64,000 nt of DNA from Candidatus Villigracilis saccharophilus. GTDB lineage: Bacteria; Chloroflexota; Anaerolineae; Anaerolineales; Villigracilaceae. The DNA lies in NCBI GenBank assembly GCA_016709305.1, contig JADJNA010000017.1, positions 32,938 to 96,937 of the forward strand, given 5' to 3'. Both the position numbers and the translations under genes were made by a program. This document shows, piece after piece, positions 1 through 8,211 of the stretch. The notes beneath the pieces were generated by a model that saw nothing but the letters and a program-made list of their open reading frames with translations, was not told where the DNA came from and made no database searches. Each line of letters begins with the position of its first letter. The stretch's first letter is position 1.

Positions 1-2
1 GC

Positions 3-557
3 GGCAAAGTCCCGGAAGATTGGTGGTATTTTCCAGTCGTAGCCCGTTTACATAATGAAAGAACCGGGTATCCAACTCAAAAACCCGAAGCTATGCTGGA
101 ACGTATCATTCGCGCTTCTTCAAACAAAGGGGATCTGGTTGCCGATTTTTTTTGTGGCTCCGGGACAACCTCTGTCGTGGCTGCGAAGAATGACCGTAAG
201 TTTATTACGAGTGATGAATCTGTCCGCGCCGTGTATACTGCGCGTAATAGACTGGTTGAAACAGAGGCTGTTTTTTCACTTGAGCGTGATTCCTTAATTA
301 AGAATAATAGGTCTGTTTCCGCCAAAAAAATCAACTTGTTTGTTACTGCGGATTCTGTCCGCTTAAAAACCACGCTTGATGTGGACTTCTGGGAGGTTGA
401 CCCTGACTGGGAGGGGGAATTATTCAAGAGCGTGGCGCAGGCTCAACGACCCGTGCGAAGCGGTGAAATTTGCCTTGAATTAAAAATAAAAACCGGGCGC
501 AGAGTCTGCGTCCGATTGGTTACAGTCCAAGGAGAGGAAATCCAATTAGATGTCTAG
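3..557 (+). CDS. Site-specific DNA methyltransferase, C-terminal part (5' end outside window)
   Basis: The open frame runs in from the left edge, so only about 184 C-terminal residues are visible. The sequence TGYPTQKPEAMLERIIRASS followed by DFFCGSGTT is the SAM-binding motif I region of the N4/N6 DNA methylase family (PF01555). Motif I lies near the C-terminus, which is the beta-class order, so the catalytic DPPY/SPPY motif would lie in the missing part. The enzyme should transfer a methyl group from S-adenosylmethionine to an amino group of adenine or cytosine in DNA. The last ~100 residues match no motif I recognise and could be target-recognition or an extension. Its stop codon overlaps the 3' end of the convergent regulator gene by 12 bases. 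A restriction partner is not visible here; it could lie to the left. Confidence 0.85.
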   Translation, partial: GKVPEDWWYFPVVARLHNERTGYPTQKPEAMLERIIRASSNKGDLVADFFCGSGTTSVVAAKNDRKFITSDESVRAVYTARNRLVETEAVFSLERDSLIKNNRSVSAKKINLFVTADSVRLKTTLDVDFWEVDPDWEGELFKSVAQAQRPVRSGEICLELKIKTGRRVCVRLVTVQGEEIQLDV

Positions 558-1202
558 GCGGTAGCCCACGCCGCGAATAGTTTTTAATAATTTCGGATTA
601 TCGGGGTCAAGCTCGATGGCGCGCCGCAACCAGGAAATATGCACATCAAGAGTGCGTGTATCGCCGGTGTAATTTGTTTCCCATGCTTTTTTAAATAGCG
701 GTTCACGTTCCACCACTTCGCCATGTTTTTCCATTAATAGGTTTAGTAATGTGACAAGACGCGGAGTGAGTTTTGTGCTCTTCCCAAGACAGCGTACGCG
801 CCGTTTCTCAAGATCCAGTCGAATAGGCCCAACGTGTAAAACATTTTTCCCGTCGCCGGGCAAAAGAGGTTTGATCCGGTTGACTAGTTTTTGAACGGTG
901 AATGGTAATGCAAGTACAGCATCTGCCGCATCCTTACTAACTTCATTATCGTTTTCAAGGATGAGGATGATTGGAAGTTTCGGGTCCTTCTCGCGAATGG
1001 ACTGGCAGATACGCAGGCCTGTGCTTCTCAATGAGGCAGCATTTACAACAACAAGACTCGGGCTGACTTCTTTAAGGCGCGCTACTGCTTTGCTGCCGTT
1101 TTGGGCAATTTGTACATCAAATCCCTTCTTCTGCAAATCTGAAGCAAAAGAAGGGATCTCTGCATGTCGGGCTTCAATGACCAAGAGTGTGGTGGTCTTC
1201 AT
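546..1202 (-). CDS. OmpR/PhoB-type response regulator with degenerate receiver
   Basis: This is a 218-residue, two-domain protein. Residues 1-115 have the receiver fold and residues ~120-218 form a winged-helix DNA-binding domain (LTPRLVTLLNLLMEKHGEVV, then RTLDVHISWLRRAIE and IRGVGYRLDI are typical of Trans_reg_C). The receiver lacks the phosphorylation machinery: the acidic pair after strand 1 reads EAR, the phospho-acceptor position is Asn54 in LVVVNAAS, and the usual KPF lysine is replaced (ALPF). It therefore probably works without phosphorylation, as known for atypical response regulators. No histidine kinase is adjacent. Inverted TTTGTTAAG repeats lie about 70-110 bases upstream of the start and may be an autoregulatory site. 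Confidence 0.88.
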   Translation of the reverse strand: MKTTTLLVIEARHAEIPSFASDLQKKGFDVQIAQNGSKAVARLKEVSPSLVVVNAASLRSTGLRICQSIREKDPKLPIILILENDNEVSKDAADAVLALPFTVQKLVNRIKPLLPGDGKNVLHVGPIRLDLEKRRVRCLGKSTKLTPRLVTLLNLLMEKHGEVVEREPLFKKAWETNYTGDTRTLDVHISWLRRAIELDPDNPKLLKTIRGVGYRLDI

Positions 1203-1525
1203 AATATTTTTTGATAATGCCTGTTTTTAATGGATTAATATGTCATGTAACAAATTTATTTTGTGTTTCGTATTTGTTAAGGTTTTTTATTATACACTAA
1301 ATCTTAACAAACTGCTTTAATCGATAGTACTATTGTATTATGGTTCATGCTTAATTTCTTTATTCCTATGATTTGATTTGCAGCTTTCTCGAAGAAGGCG
1401 GACAGATTTTGGTGGTTATGACGCGACTGGTTAAGGTTGCGCGAATCCGAATATCATTACAGCAAGGCAGCCGGTTTTTGTGGATTTTGAGAAAGCGAAT
1501 TGATTAAATTATTTTTTTAACTGGC
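1203..1525. other. Intergenic region with 9-bp inverted repeat
   Basis: No gene is seen here. It is AT-rich and lies between the leftward regulator and the rightward tRNA. TTTGTTAAG at 1273-1281 and CTTAACAAA at 1303-1311 form a perfect inverted repeat separated by 21 bases, and a related TGTAACAAAT lies at about 1244. OmpR-type regulators often bind repeated TGTTAAG-like half sites, so this is a candidate operator for the adjacent regulator; that is inference. Confidence 0.4.
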
Positions 1526-1555
1526 TTGACTTTTCTATGTTCGTTATGGTATGAT
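1526..1555 (+). promoter_or_regulatory. Sigma-70 type promoter of the initiator tRNA
   Basis: TTGACT (1526-1531) and TATGAT (1550-1555) are separated by 18 bases. The -10 box ends 14 bases before the tRNA, so transcription would begin a few bases upstream of the mature 5' end. Confidence 0.65.
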
Positions 1556-1569
1556 TATGTTTCATTCGA

Positions 1570-1641
1570 TGCGGGGTGGAGCAGTGGCAGCTCGTCGGGC
1601 TCATAACCCGAAGGTCACAGGTTCAAGTCCTGTCCCCGCTA
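1570..1641 (+). tRNA. Initiator tRNA-fMet (CAT anticodon)
   Basis: A full cloverleaf can be drawn: D arm GAGC/GCTC, anticodon stem TCGGG/CCCGA with loop CTCATAA, T arm ACAGG-TTCAAGT-CCTGT. Two hallmarks make it the initiator. The first acceptor pair is mismatched (U1 against U72, where elongators pair), and the anticodon stem carries three consecutive G:C pairs. Position 73 is A and the CCA end is not encoded. A promoter and a terminator flank it closely, so it is a single-gene transcription unit. Confidence 0.93.
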
Positions 1642-1650
1642 CTCAAAGAT

Positions 1651-1682
1651 AACCAGAGACCACCGGTCTCTGGTTTTCGTTG
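1651..1682 (+). terminator. Rho-independent terminator after tRNA-fMet
   Basis: AACCAGAGACC-acc-GGTCTCTGGTT is a perfect 11-bp stem followed by a T-rich stretch, beginning 10 bases after the tRNA. The outer AACCAGA/TCTGGTT arms recur in terminators at 56.2 and 61.5 kb. Confidence 0.8.
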
Positions 1683-1908
1683 TTTCGGGGGGTTGCGATA
1701 TTTCACTCCATTGAAGAAGGGGAAAATTGTATGAAGTGAAATTTTCAAGCTCATCAGTACTGGTGTATTGATAAACCTGATTCTTGTGAGATTTCTTTTT
1801 ATGATTTTGGAAATAGATTTTGGGGCATGGGGGAAGCCTGCACCTGCCAGGCTTTGCATGATGGATTGTGGCGGGTGGATGGCCGCTGATTACTGGACTC
1901 CGGATGGA

Positions 1909-3720
1909 TCATGGATAACAGAACACGCGCAGCTTTGCTCCAACGGAAGCTGCGCAGGTGAGTGCGGAACGCAGCAGGTGCGCTGCCTGTACTGATTCGG
2001 GCGATGCGGGGTCTCCGCCTAGGTATTTTATAAACCTGTCCTTGGAAAGGGTGTTCCCCAGAAACAGCCAGACCTCACGGTCTGCCAGCGGATGACGGAT
2101 GACCGTCTGAATTTTTTCCCAGATCATTTCCCCATCCCCCTTGCCGAGTAAAATGCGTTTTTTAATTAACGGATTACCTGGACTTGGCCATGCTTCATCC
2201 CACCTGTCCAGATTGGGAGGGATCGACTCGTTGTACATCCCCAGGAAATTAATATTTTTGGTTGCCTGGCCGATCACCTCCTGAAGTGCGCTCGCCGAAC
2301 ACGGGCGTCTGCTTGAACTGGCTTTGGCATGAATAAAGATCACCTTTTGTTTTTTCGTGTCGGCTAAAATGAAGTCGGCAGATTCAGTGCCCATGTCATC
2401 GCAGACCATGATGTCCGGATTCTCAAAGAACTTTTCGAGCCCGCTGCCTTTTCCCAGGTTTCTGATGATTCCAAAGAGCGTGTTTTCAGACCACGGGATT
2501 TCCCGGGGCGAATCCTTTAGTTTTTCGATCTTCTCCTCGGTGACAGTCCCCAGCTTGGACGAGGGGATAAGCACCTGGCACACATCAAACTGATTGGGAT
2601 CAAACCCCGGTCCAACCTTGAACATGGGTTGGTAGAATTTCCCCAGCGTATAGATGTAATTTACAGTGGCGGGGATGACGCGGAAGGATTGCTCCTGATT
2701 GAGATAGGTGATTGGACTGCGGGGGTCCTCCGCGTCTTCTTTTGGATTGAAGGCTTTATCGAACTCATGTGATTCCAGGAAGTATTTTTCCTTTTGCTGA
2801 TCATAACGGATGAAGACCTTGTAAGGCTGCTCATTGGCCATGATCGTGAAATGATATTGAGACTGAGCATGGTCTGCCCGATCCGGATCGAGCGTCACGT
2901 CACATGCGGAGTCCTCGATCCTGAGTTCACTGCCATTGTTTTTGTTCAAATAATTTTCCGCCACTTTCTGGAGGTCCAGCAGGATATGTTTCGGAGTCGG
3001 ATCTCCGGGTACCGGGTGTTCCACGGCATAGCGGTGGAACGTGGACAGGGGGCTGATGGTCTGATTTGTTATTCGCACCACATCCCGTATCCACTTTTCA
3101 TAATCATGCAGGGAACAAGGCTTGCTGGATTGGGACACGCGCCCGCTGCCAAATCCGATATAGCGCCTCAGCAGTTTGGTATTCACCGGGTGGTTTGTTT
3201 TTTCCAGGGTATAGCCGGTGGCGGTGGCGCAGATCTGCGAATGGTCATCGAACCCCGCAACCGTGTTTTGAATGCTTTGCGCGTAGATAGAGTGTGAACG
3301 GATCGCGTTGGGAGCCAGGTTTGCATTCTTCAGGGAAACACCCGTCAGGCGGCTGGCTGAAATATTGCTGAACAGCTTTTTGAGATCATAGGAATTCACC
3401 ACATTGCCCAGTCCCGTCTCCGTATCGTCCAGTGGGAGTTGTCCGGAACTGTCATAGTAGGCAACCACCTCGCCGATTTCCTTTGCAATTGTGACCCCGA
3501 GCCTGGGCTCGAGGAAATACATGTTTTCAAGCAAGGGTGATCGGTGGAAAGAGATGTGCAGGAAAATGATGAGATGTTCCTCGTCAAACCGCCTGTATTG
3601 GCCTTCCCCATTTATAAACTTATTTTCCAATGCCCCGCAAAATTTTTCCCATTCGAAATTTTCTCCCTTGGAACGCAGGTTGACCATGCGCGGCAAAACA
3701 AGATCCTGTTGTGGGTCCAA
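1909..3720 (-). CDS. C-terminal part of helicase-nuclease (frameshifted from the upstream helicase ORF)
   Basis: This is an open frame of about 600 residues without an obvious ATG or Shine-Dalgarno; the reading frame stays open upstream to about 3757, overlapping the helicase ORF. It is best read as the continuation of the SF2 helicase encoded just upstream: adding one base near 3735-3742 joins the two into a 1028-residue protein. I do not recognise the central region. Near the C-terminus the pattern DFILADTKKQKVIFIHAKAS resembles the core of a PD-(D/E)xK nuclease, with an Asp, a hydrophobic strand and a catalytic-type Lys, but with His where Glu/Asp is usual. If that is right, the product would be an ATP-dependent DNA-acting enzyme with a nuclease tail, as in restriction or phage-defence systems. 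The nuclease call is tentative. Confidence 0.6.
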   Translation of the reverse strand: MDPQQDLVLPRMVNLRSKGENFEWEKFCGALENKFINGEGQYRRFDEEHLIIFLHISFHRSPLLENMYFLEPRLGVTIAKEIGEVVAYYDSSGQLPLDDTETGLGNVVNSYDLKKLFSNISASRLTGVSLKNANLAPNAIRSHSIYAQSIQNTVAGFDDHSQICATATGYTLEKTNHPVNTKLLRRYIGFGSGRVSQSSKPCSLHDYEKWIRDVVRITNQTISPLSTFHRYAVEHPVPGDPTPKHILLDLQKVAENYLNKNNGSELRIEDSACDVTLDPDRADHAQSQYHFTIMANEQPYKVFIRYDQQKEKYFLESHEFDKAFNPKEDAEDPRSPITYLNQEQSFRVIPATVNYIYTLGKFYQPMFKVGPGFDPNQFDVCQVLIPSSKLGTVTEEKIEKLKDSPREIPWSENTLFGIIRNLGKGSGLEKFFENPDIMVCDDMGTESADFILADTKKQKVIFIHAKASSSRRPCSASALQEVIGQATKNINFLGMYNESIPPNLDRWDEAWPSPGNPLIKKRILLGKGDGEMIWEKIQTVIRHPLADREVWLFLGNTLSKDRFIKYLGGDPASPESVQAAHLLRSALTCAASVGAKLRVFCYP

Positions 3721-4994
3721 TGCATCGAGATCCAGGGAACCCGGAATTTCTCATCCATATAGGAACAGATCGGCTGGGTCTCGAACAACCCGGCCAGCCA
3801 GTCCTTGCCAATGGCCAGGTTCAGTGCTTTTTCGCCATGCTGGACCAGGGCCTGATCATATTTGAGATATCCCGTCCAGAGCTGCTGACGGCTTTCGGAT
3901 GAATGGTCGAGCACATATCCCTTCGCCTCCGCCACCCGATGCGGGTTACGAATAACCCGCCCGATCTGTTGGACCAGGGAGCGGGCGTTCTGCAGGGGGT
4001 CGAACAGAGCCAGAACCTGAAACCGTTCATCATCGATGCCCTCCATCAATTTGAACTGGTGGACCCAGAATCTGGCCGTGATGCTGCGCGGGTCCGGCAC
4101 GCTCTTCCTTTTACGCGGATCTTCGCCGCTATCAGAATAATTTTCATGAATCAGTACGTAATCACATGCATTCTTTTTCAGTGCGGAAGCGATGCGATCC
4201 ATGTGTTCCTGTTTTTCACAACGGATGATGACACGCACTTCGTCCCTTGCAGCTTGCGGGAATTTTTCCTCCAAAAATGCCAGCAAATCAGCCACGAACT
4301 TGCCCGGATCGCGGGTCGGTTTGCGGGGCACGAATTCCACAGTCCGTAAAAAACCATCCTGAACTGCCTGGTGGAAAGTGTAGCTGAATACATGCTCGAG
4401 GTTAATGTCAAACAAGTTGGTGTCATTGCGGTACGGGGTCGCCGTAAAAATGATCTTAGGCGCATCAAAACTTCGCAGAACCTGACTCCAGGAAGAGGCT
4501 GGTTCGTAATGGCCTTCATCTACAATGACCAGGGAGATATGGGCAGTCAATTTCTCCCACTCCGGGTCGGCGTCCTCCGCCAGATTGCGGACCTTCTGTA
4601 TGGTCGCCACCAGCACCGTGGCGCCGTAGTCTTTGATCTCCTGCATCAGCCCGTCTCCGCAGAGTTCTATCACTGTTTTTGGAATGCTGTCGAGCGGATG
4701 ATTTGGGGCAAGTCGCTTAAAAAAACCTTTCTGCACATCTCGAAATAACTGCTGCCGGAGTGCGACCCGCGGGACCAGGATCAGGGTACAGCCAACCTCC
4801 GGCAGGCATCGGGCAAGGGTGGCGATGACACCGGTCTTTCCGCTGCCGGTAGGCATGTGCACCAGGGCGGACCCTTTGATCTGTTTGCTGGAACGGCGGG
4901 CAAAATAATGCCGCATCCGTTGAACGGCTTCAAGCTGATGCGGCCATAGGGAAAGCTGGTCGATAACAGGAAATTCTGGGATGGTTTCCATCAT
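3612..4994 (-). CDS. Superfamily 2 DEAD/DEAH-like helicase, N-terminal part (frameshifted)
   Basis: The start at 4994 is preceded by AGGAG at good spacing. Motifs appear in order: Walker A MPTGSGKT (residues 47-54), motif II DEGH (159-162, a variant of DEAH), motif III TATP (184-187) and motif VI QQIGRVIRN (342-350). Both RecA-like lobes are therefore present, and the family is the ResIII-type SF2 ATPases. After about residue 415 the reading frame no longer looks coding, while the +1 frame does (EIPGSLDLDALDPQQ and on into the downstream ORF). One missing base in the GGG or CCC runs at 3735-3742 explains this. The gene is divergent from a membrane hydrolase and near a DNA methyltransferase, a context that fits an accessory or defence region. 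Confidence 0.82.
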   Translation of the reverse strand: MMETIPEFPVIDQLSLWPHQLEAVQRMRHYFARRSSKQIKGSALVHMPTGSGKTGVIATLARCLPEVGCTLILVPRVALRQQLFRDVQKGFFKRLAPNHPLDSIPKTVIELCGDGLMQEIKDYGATVLVATIQKVRNLAEDADPEWEKLTAHISLVIVDEGHYEPASSWSQVLRSFDAPKIIFTATPYRNDTNLFDINLEHVFSYTFHQAVQDGFLRTVEFVPRKPTRDPGKFVADLLAFLEEKFPQAARDEVRVIIRCEKQEHMDRIASALKKNACDYVLIHENYSDSGEDPRKRKSVPDPRSITARFWVHQFKLMEGIDDERFQVLALFDPLQNARSLVQQIGRVIRNPHRVAEAKGYVLDHSSESRQQLWTGYLKYDQALVQHGEKALNLAIGKDWLAGLFETQPICSYMDEKFRVPWISMHWTHNRILFCRAWSTCVPREKISNGKNFAGHWKISL

Positions 4995-5351
4995 GAATTT
5001 CTCCTCTTAATTTGACTCCCGGCACGGTTTTGAATTGTTTATCGGATGATTTCTTGTAATGAACTTGTCTGGATGGAACAGCGATATTCTTGATTCCAGT
5101 ATAGGACATCCATCGCTTCAATTCAACCACCTGGGTGAGAAAAAACAGGAGTCTGATGAATTCTTTTCACACAAAAAGGTAATGAAGTGTTGTAGAATAA
5201 AATTGAGATATGGATGGGAAAACTCTTCTCTTTCAGTTGGTGTGGGAATAATCAGTCCGATCGATACCCGATCGAAAGCTGGGTCGCGAAGAATCCTCTG
5301 ACCGGGAAGCTTTTTATGAAAAGAAAAATGCAGTCCAGTGAAGGAGTTGCA
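4995..5351. other. Divergent intergenic region
   Basis: This 357-base stretch separates the leftward helicase from the rightward hydrolase and should hold both promoters. No RNA gene or repeat is evident. An ORF extends upstream of the hydrolase start chosen here, but it lacks a ribosome-binding site. Confidence 0.4.
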
Positions 5352-6764
5352 ATGCCGATAAAATCTAACGCAAAAAAAACAGCCGCTCGGCAGCGATTCA
5401 ACCAGGCGGTGATCATTATTCACGGGATCGGGGAGCAGAGGCCTATGGCAACCCTGCGCAGTTTTGCGGAAGGAGTGCTTCCAATACCCAGGCAGGGCGG
5501 AGAAAAATACTTTAGCAAACCGGACCCGATGACAGAGTCGCTTGAACTTCGGAAATTACAAAATCGATCCCAGCCGCGTACCCACCTGTTTGAATATTAC
5601 TGGGCTTACAAGGTGGAGGGAACGCAGATTGGCGATGTTTTAAACTGGCTGAAAACCCTCCTGCTCAGAAAACCACGCGCGGTTCCAGGTCAGCTCATGC
5701 CTCTTTGGCTTGTTTCATGGTTTCTGATCGCGGTCATTGTATCAGCCGCAGGTCTGGGGATCTTGAATAAGTTCGTGGATGCCACCCTCAAGTCCCCTTC
5801 CTTTTTTGTGGCGGTGCTCAGCGCGCTGATCCTGGCAGGCATCCAATCGGTCGTCATTTATTTTATCGGGGATGCCGCGCGATACTTGAGCGCAACAACC
5901 AGGAATATCCGACTCCGGCATGAGATCCGCGCTGACGGGATGAAACTGTTGAAGAAGATCCAGGAGGCGGGGACCTATGATCGGGTGATCTTCGTTGGGC
6001 ACAGCCTGGGGAGTGTTATTGCCTATGATATTCTGCGCCAGGTCTGGGAGGAATATCAGGAGGAGTATCGAACCCCTCAAAAGTCAGACCAGCCGGCACT
6101 TGTTAAAGTGGAGCAGATCGGTGAAGCGCTCAGGACACATAGAGCTGAATACACCGTTCAGGATTACATGGAGGCACAGATCGATCTCTGGAAGGAGCTT
6201 CGTTCGCTGGGAATGCCGTGGCTGGTCACGGATCTGGTCACAATTGGAAGCCCACTTACCCATGCGGCCATGCTGCTTGCGCGTGATGAAGACGACCTGC
6301 GTGCCAGGCAGCGCCAGCGGGAGCTGCCCACCAATCCTCCTGAATACGAAATTGAAAAGATCAGAAAAAATGAACGACGGGTATATTCATACCGGGTCTG
6401 GGACAAATATGGAAAAAAGAAGGATATTCCTCTGCGCGCATTGCATGACGCCGGCTTATTTGCCTGCACGCGCTGGACGAATATTTATTTCCCGGCTTAC
6501 TTTAATATCTTTGGAGATATTGTGGGCGGTCCGCTTGGAAGGCTGTTTGGCGCGGGAATCCGGGATATCGCGGTCAGTTCCAATAGATTTCTGTGCGACC
6601 ATTCTCTTCTGGCTCACAATGCTTATTGGAATGGCGCTAGAAAGGTGGAAAAGCCTAATCCAGGCAAATTGCCGGATTCCCTGAACATAATTATTCAGGC
6701 GCTTGACTTGGACAATAAAAATTACTATGCACCCATACCCGGCCGGCAGTCTGTCAGATCGTGA
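5352..6764 (+). CDS. Membrane-anchored alpha/beta hydrolase
   Basis: The start at 5352 was chosen because AAGGAG sits five bases upstream; upstream in-frame ATGs lack such a site. The 470-residue protein begins its fold with VIIIHGIGEQ (residues 20-29), the oxyanion-hole region of lipase-like hydrolases. Two hydrophobic segments follow at about 115-138 and 150-173. The nucleophile elbow is FVGHSLGSV with Ser218. The late DHSLLAHNAYW could supply the catalytic His. The two transmembrane helices between HGIG and GHSLG suggest membrane attachment with the catalytic part in the cytoplasm; no signal peptide is visible. The substrate is unknown (lipid ester or acyl group likely). It is divergent from the helicase-nuclease, so a joint role is possible but not shown. 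Confidence 0.75.
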   Translation: MPIKSNAKKTAARQRFNQAVIIIHGIGEQRPMATLRSFAEGVLPIPRQGGEKYFSKPDPMTESLELRKLQNRSQPRTHLFEYYWAYKVEGTQIGDVLNWLKTLLLRKPRAVPGQLMPLWLVSWFLIAVIVSAAGLGILNKFVDATLKSPSFFVAVLSALILAGIQSVVIYFIGDAARYLSATTRNIRLRHEIRADGMKLLKKIQEAGTYDRVIFVGHSLGSVIAYDILRQVWEEYQEEYRTPQKSDQPALVKVEQIGEALRTHRAEYTVQDYMEAQIDLWKELRSLGMPWLVTDLVTIGSPLTHAAMLLARDEDDLRARQRQRELPTNPPEYEIEKIRKNERRVYSYRVWDKYGKKKDIPLRALHDAGLFACTRWTNIYFPAYFNIFGDIVGGPLGRLFGAGIRDIAVSSNRFLCDHSLLAHNAYWNGARKVEKPNPGKLPDSLNIIIQALDLDNKNYYAPIPGRQSVRS

Positions 6765-6823
6765 TCTCATGCTAAAAGTCTGGATGATCTTGTAATCATG
6801 TGGTCAAAAAAGGAACACAGTGT

Positions 6824-7738
6824 ATGAAAGAAAGATCACTCTTTTTGTTGTACCACCTGCTGGCTGTGTTGCTCCTGCTGTCAGCGGCATGTGCCGGTGC
6901 TGAGCCAGTACTCCTTACGCCAACCTCCCTGCCACCCACGCAAACCCCCATGCCCAGTAATACTCCGCGACCGAGCGAAACCCCACGGCCAAGCGATACT
7001 CCACTGCCGACCATCACGCCTGAGGGTGAGATCGGTTCCACATGGGTGCGCGCGAAGGACGGTATGGTGATGGTGTATGTGCCAAAAGGTGCCTTCAGCA
7101 TGGGCAGTATCACAGGCGAGCCGGATGAAAAGCCGGTCAGGGTTGTGGAGATGGATGCTTTTTGGATCGACCAGAGCGAAGTGACCTATACGATGTATGC
7201 CCGCTTCGTGCCAGCCCGATCTGGCCCGCAGCCCGTTGTGAATGTTTCGTGGGAGGAGGCGTCTGCCTATTGCGCCTGGGTGGGTAGCCGCCTGCCGACG
7301 GAGGCGGAATGGGAAAAAGCGGCACGTGGTACAGATGAGCGCGTGTATCCCTGGGGAAATCAGCCCCCAGCGGGTGATCTGGTGAATTTTGCCGATGTGA
7401 AATCACGCCTGAGCTGGGAAGATGTTAACGTGGATGATGGGTATGGAAACGTTGCGCCTATCGGAAAATACCCGGCCGGCGCCAGCCAGTACGGGGCATT
7501 GGACATGGCTGGCAATGTCGCGGAATGGGTCAATGATTGGTACGATGAATCTTATTACAGCACAGGTCCGCTGAACAATCCAGTGGGACCGGCAGAAGGC
7601 TTTTTTCGTGTTTTACGCGGCGGCTCATGGTTCAGCACTGCGGCAGGCGTCCGTGTTAGTGAACGCAGTTGGTACATCCCTGAAGCTGGGGCGGACTATA
7701 ACGGGTTCCGCTGCGCGCAAAGTACTGTCATGCAATAA
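6824..7738 (+). CDS. SUMF1/FGE-fold lipoprotein, catalytic cysteines absent
   Basis: The ATG at 6824 has AAGGA upstream. A lipoprotein signal peptide ends in the lipobox LSAAC, followed by a 35-residue Thr/Pro-rich linker, so the protein is exported and lipid-anchored. The rest is a formylglycine-generating-enzyme fold (PF03781): VPKGAFSMGS, VVNVSWEEASAYCAWVGSRLPTEAEWE with the typical WEKAARG, MAGNVAEWVNDWY, RVLRGGSW and a final GFRCA. True FGE carries two redox cysteines between GGSW and GFRCA. Here that stretch contains none, so it is very unlikely to activate sulfatases. Homologues of this type usually bind ligands or act as structural modules. Compared with other members, the segment between the EVT.. 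motif and VNVSW is short. It follows the hydrolase by 59 bases and may be cotranscribed. Confidence 0.85.
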   Translation: MKERSLFLLYHLLAVLLLLSAACAGAEPVLLTPTSLPPTQTPMPSNTPRPSETPRPSDTPLPTITPEGEIGSTWVRAKDGMVMVYVPKGAFSMGSITGEPDEKPVRVVEMDAFWIDQSEVTYTMYARFVPARSGPQPVVNVSWEEASAYCAWVGSRLPTEAEWEKAARGTDERVYPWGNQPPAGDLVNFADVKSRLSWEDVNVDDGYGNVAPIGKYPAGASQYGALDMAGNVAEWVNDWYDESYYSTGPLNNPVGPAEGFFRVLRGGSWFSTAAGVRVSERSWYIPEAGADYNGFRCAQSTVMQ

Positions 7739-8211
7739 CTCTCCCGCACGCATGCAATCCCTGGTGATCACCAAAATGTGTGAATAAGCAGAAATCAGCC
7801 GATCGAGATATTCCAATCGGAAAACTGTTCCCTCATTGAAGAATATTCGCCGGTACATGTGCGCTCAAGAGATGACGATGACCGTGGTACTATGGGTATT
7901 CAATTCATCTGGAGGATCGGGATTGACCTGAAATATTTCCAAATGTTTCACCACTATTTTCATTACATCCGGCAGATTGCCAACGTTGTGTTTTTCCATT
8001 GCCACGAAACATTCACCACAATCCTGGGAAATACGGCTTTGATGGAGCTCCAATTTGATTCCCAAATATAATATCAACATTGATAATACCAGGCTGCAGC
8101 CCACTTGATCGGTCACGGTTGATTGGGTCCAAATGAGTCAGTCAATAAAACCCCTCAGATTATCAAGCCCGTTCCCGGGCAGGTCTCATTATTTTTACAA
8201 AGGAGTGAATT
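7739..8211. other. Intergenic region, no confident gene
   Basis: Short open frames exist on both strands (7859-8071 plus, 7865-8116 minus) but they overlap each other, neither shows a recognisable family or a good ribosome-binding site, and I do not call either. Just before the next gene, GCCCG-TTCC-CGGGC (about 8169-8182) can form a small hairpin. AAAGGAG precedes the ATG at 8212. No SAM-riboswitch-like core was found, although the downstream gene handles sulfur amino acids. Confidence 0.35.

Noticed and set aside
3612..3760. Programmed frameshift in the helicase gene
   Set aside because: No slippery heptamer or downstream stimulatory stem was found; a missing base in a short run explains it more simply.
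6824..7738. Functional formylglycine-generating enzyme for the sulfatases
   Set aside because: No cysteines in the active-site stretch, and it is exported while the sulfatases are not.
7859..8116. Small genes on either strand in the 7.7-8.2 kb gap
   Set aside because: The two frames overlap, lack ribosome-binding sites and match no family I know.
8100..8211. SAM riboswitch upstream of the PLP enzyme
   Set aside because: Only a small GCCCG/CGGGC hairpin was found; no SAM-I or SAM-II core elements.
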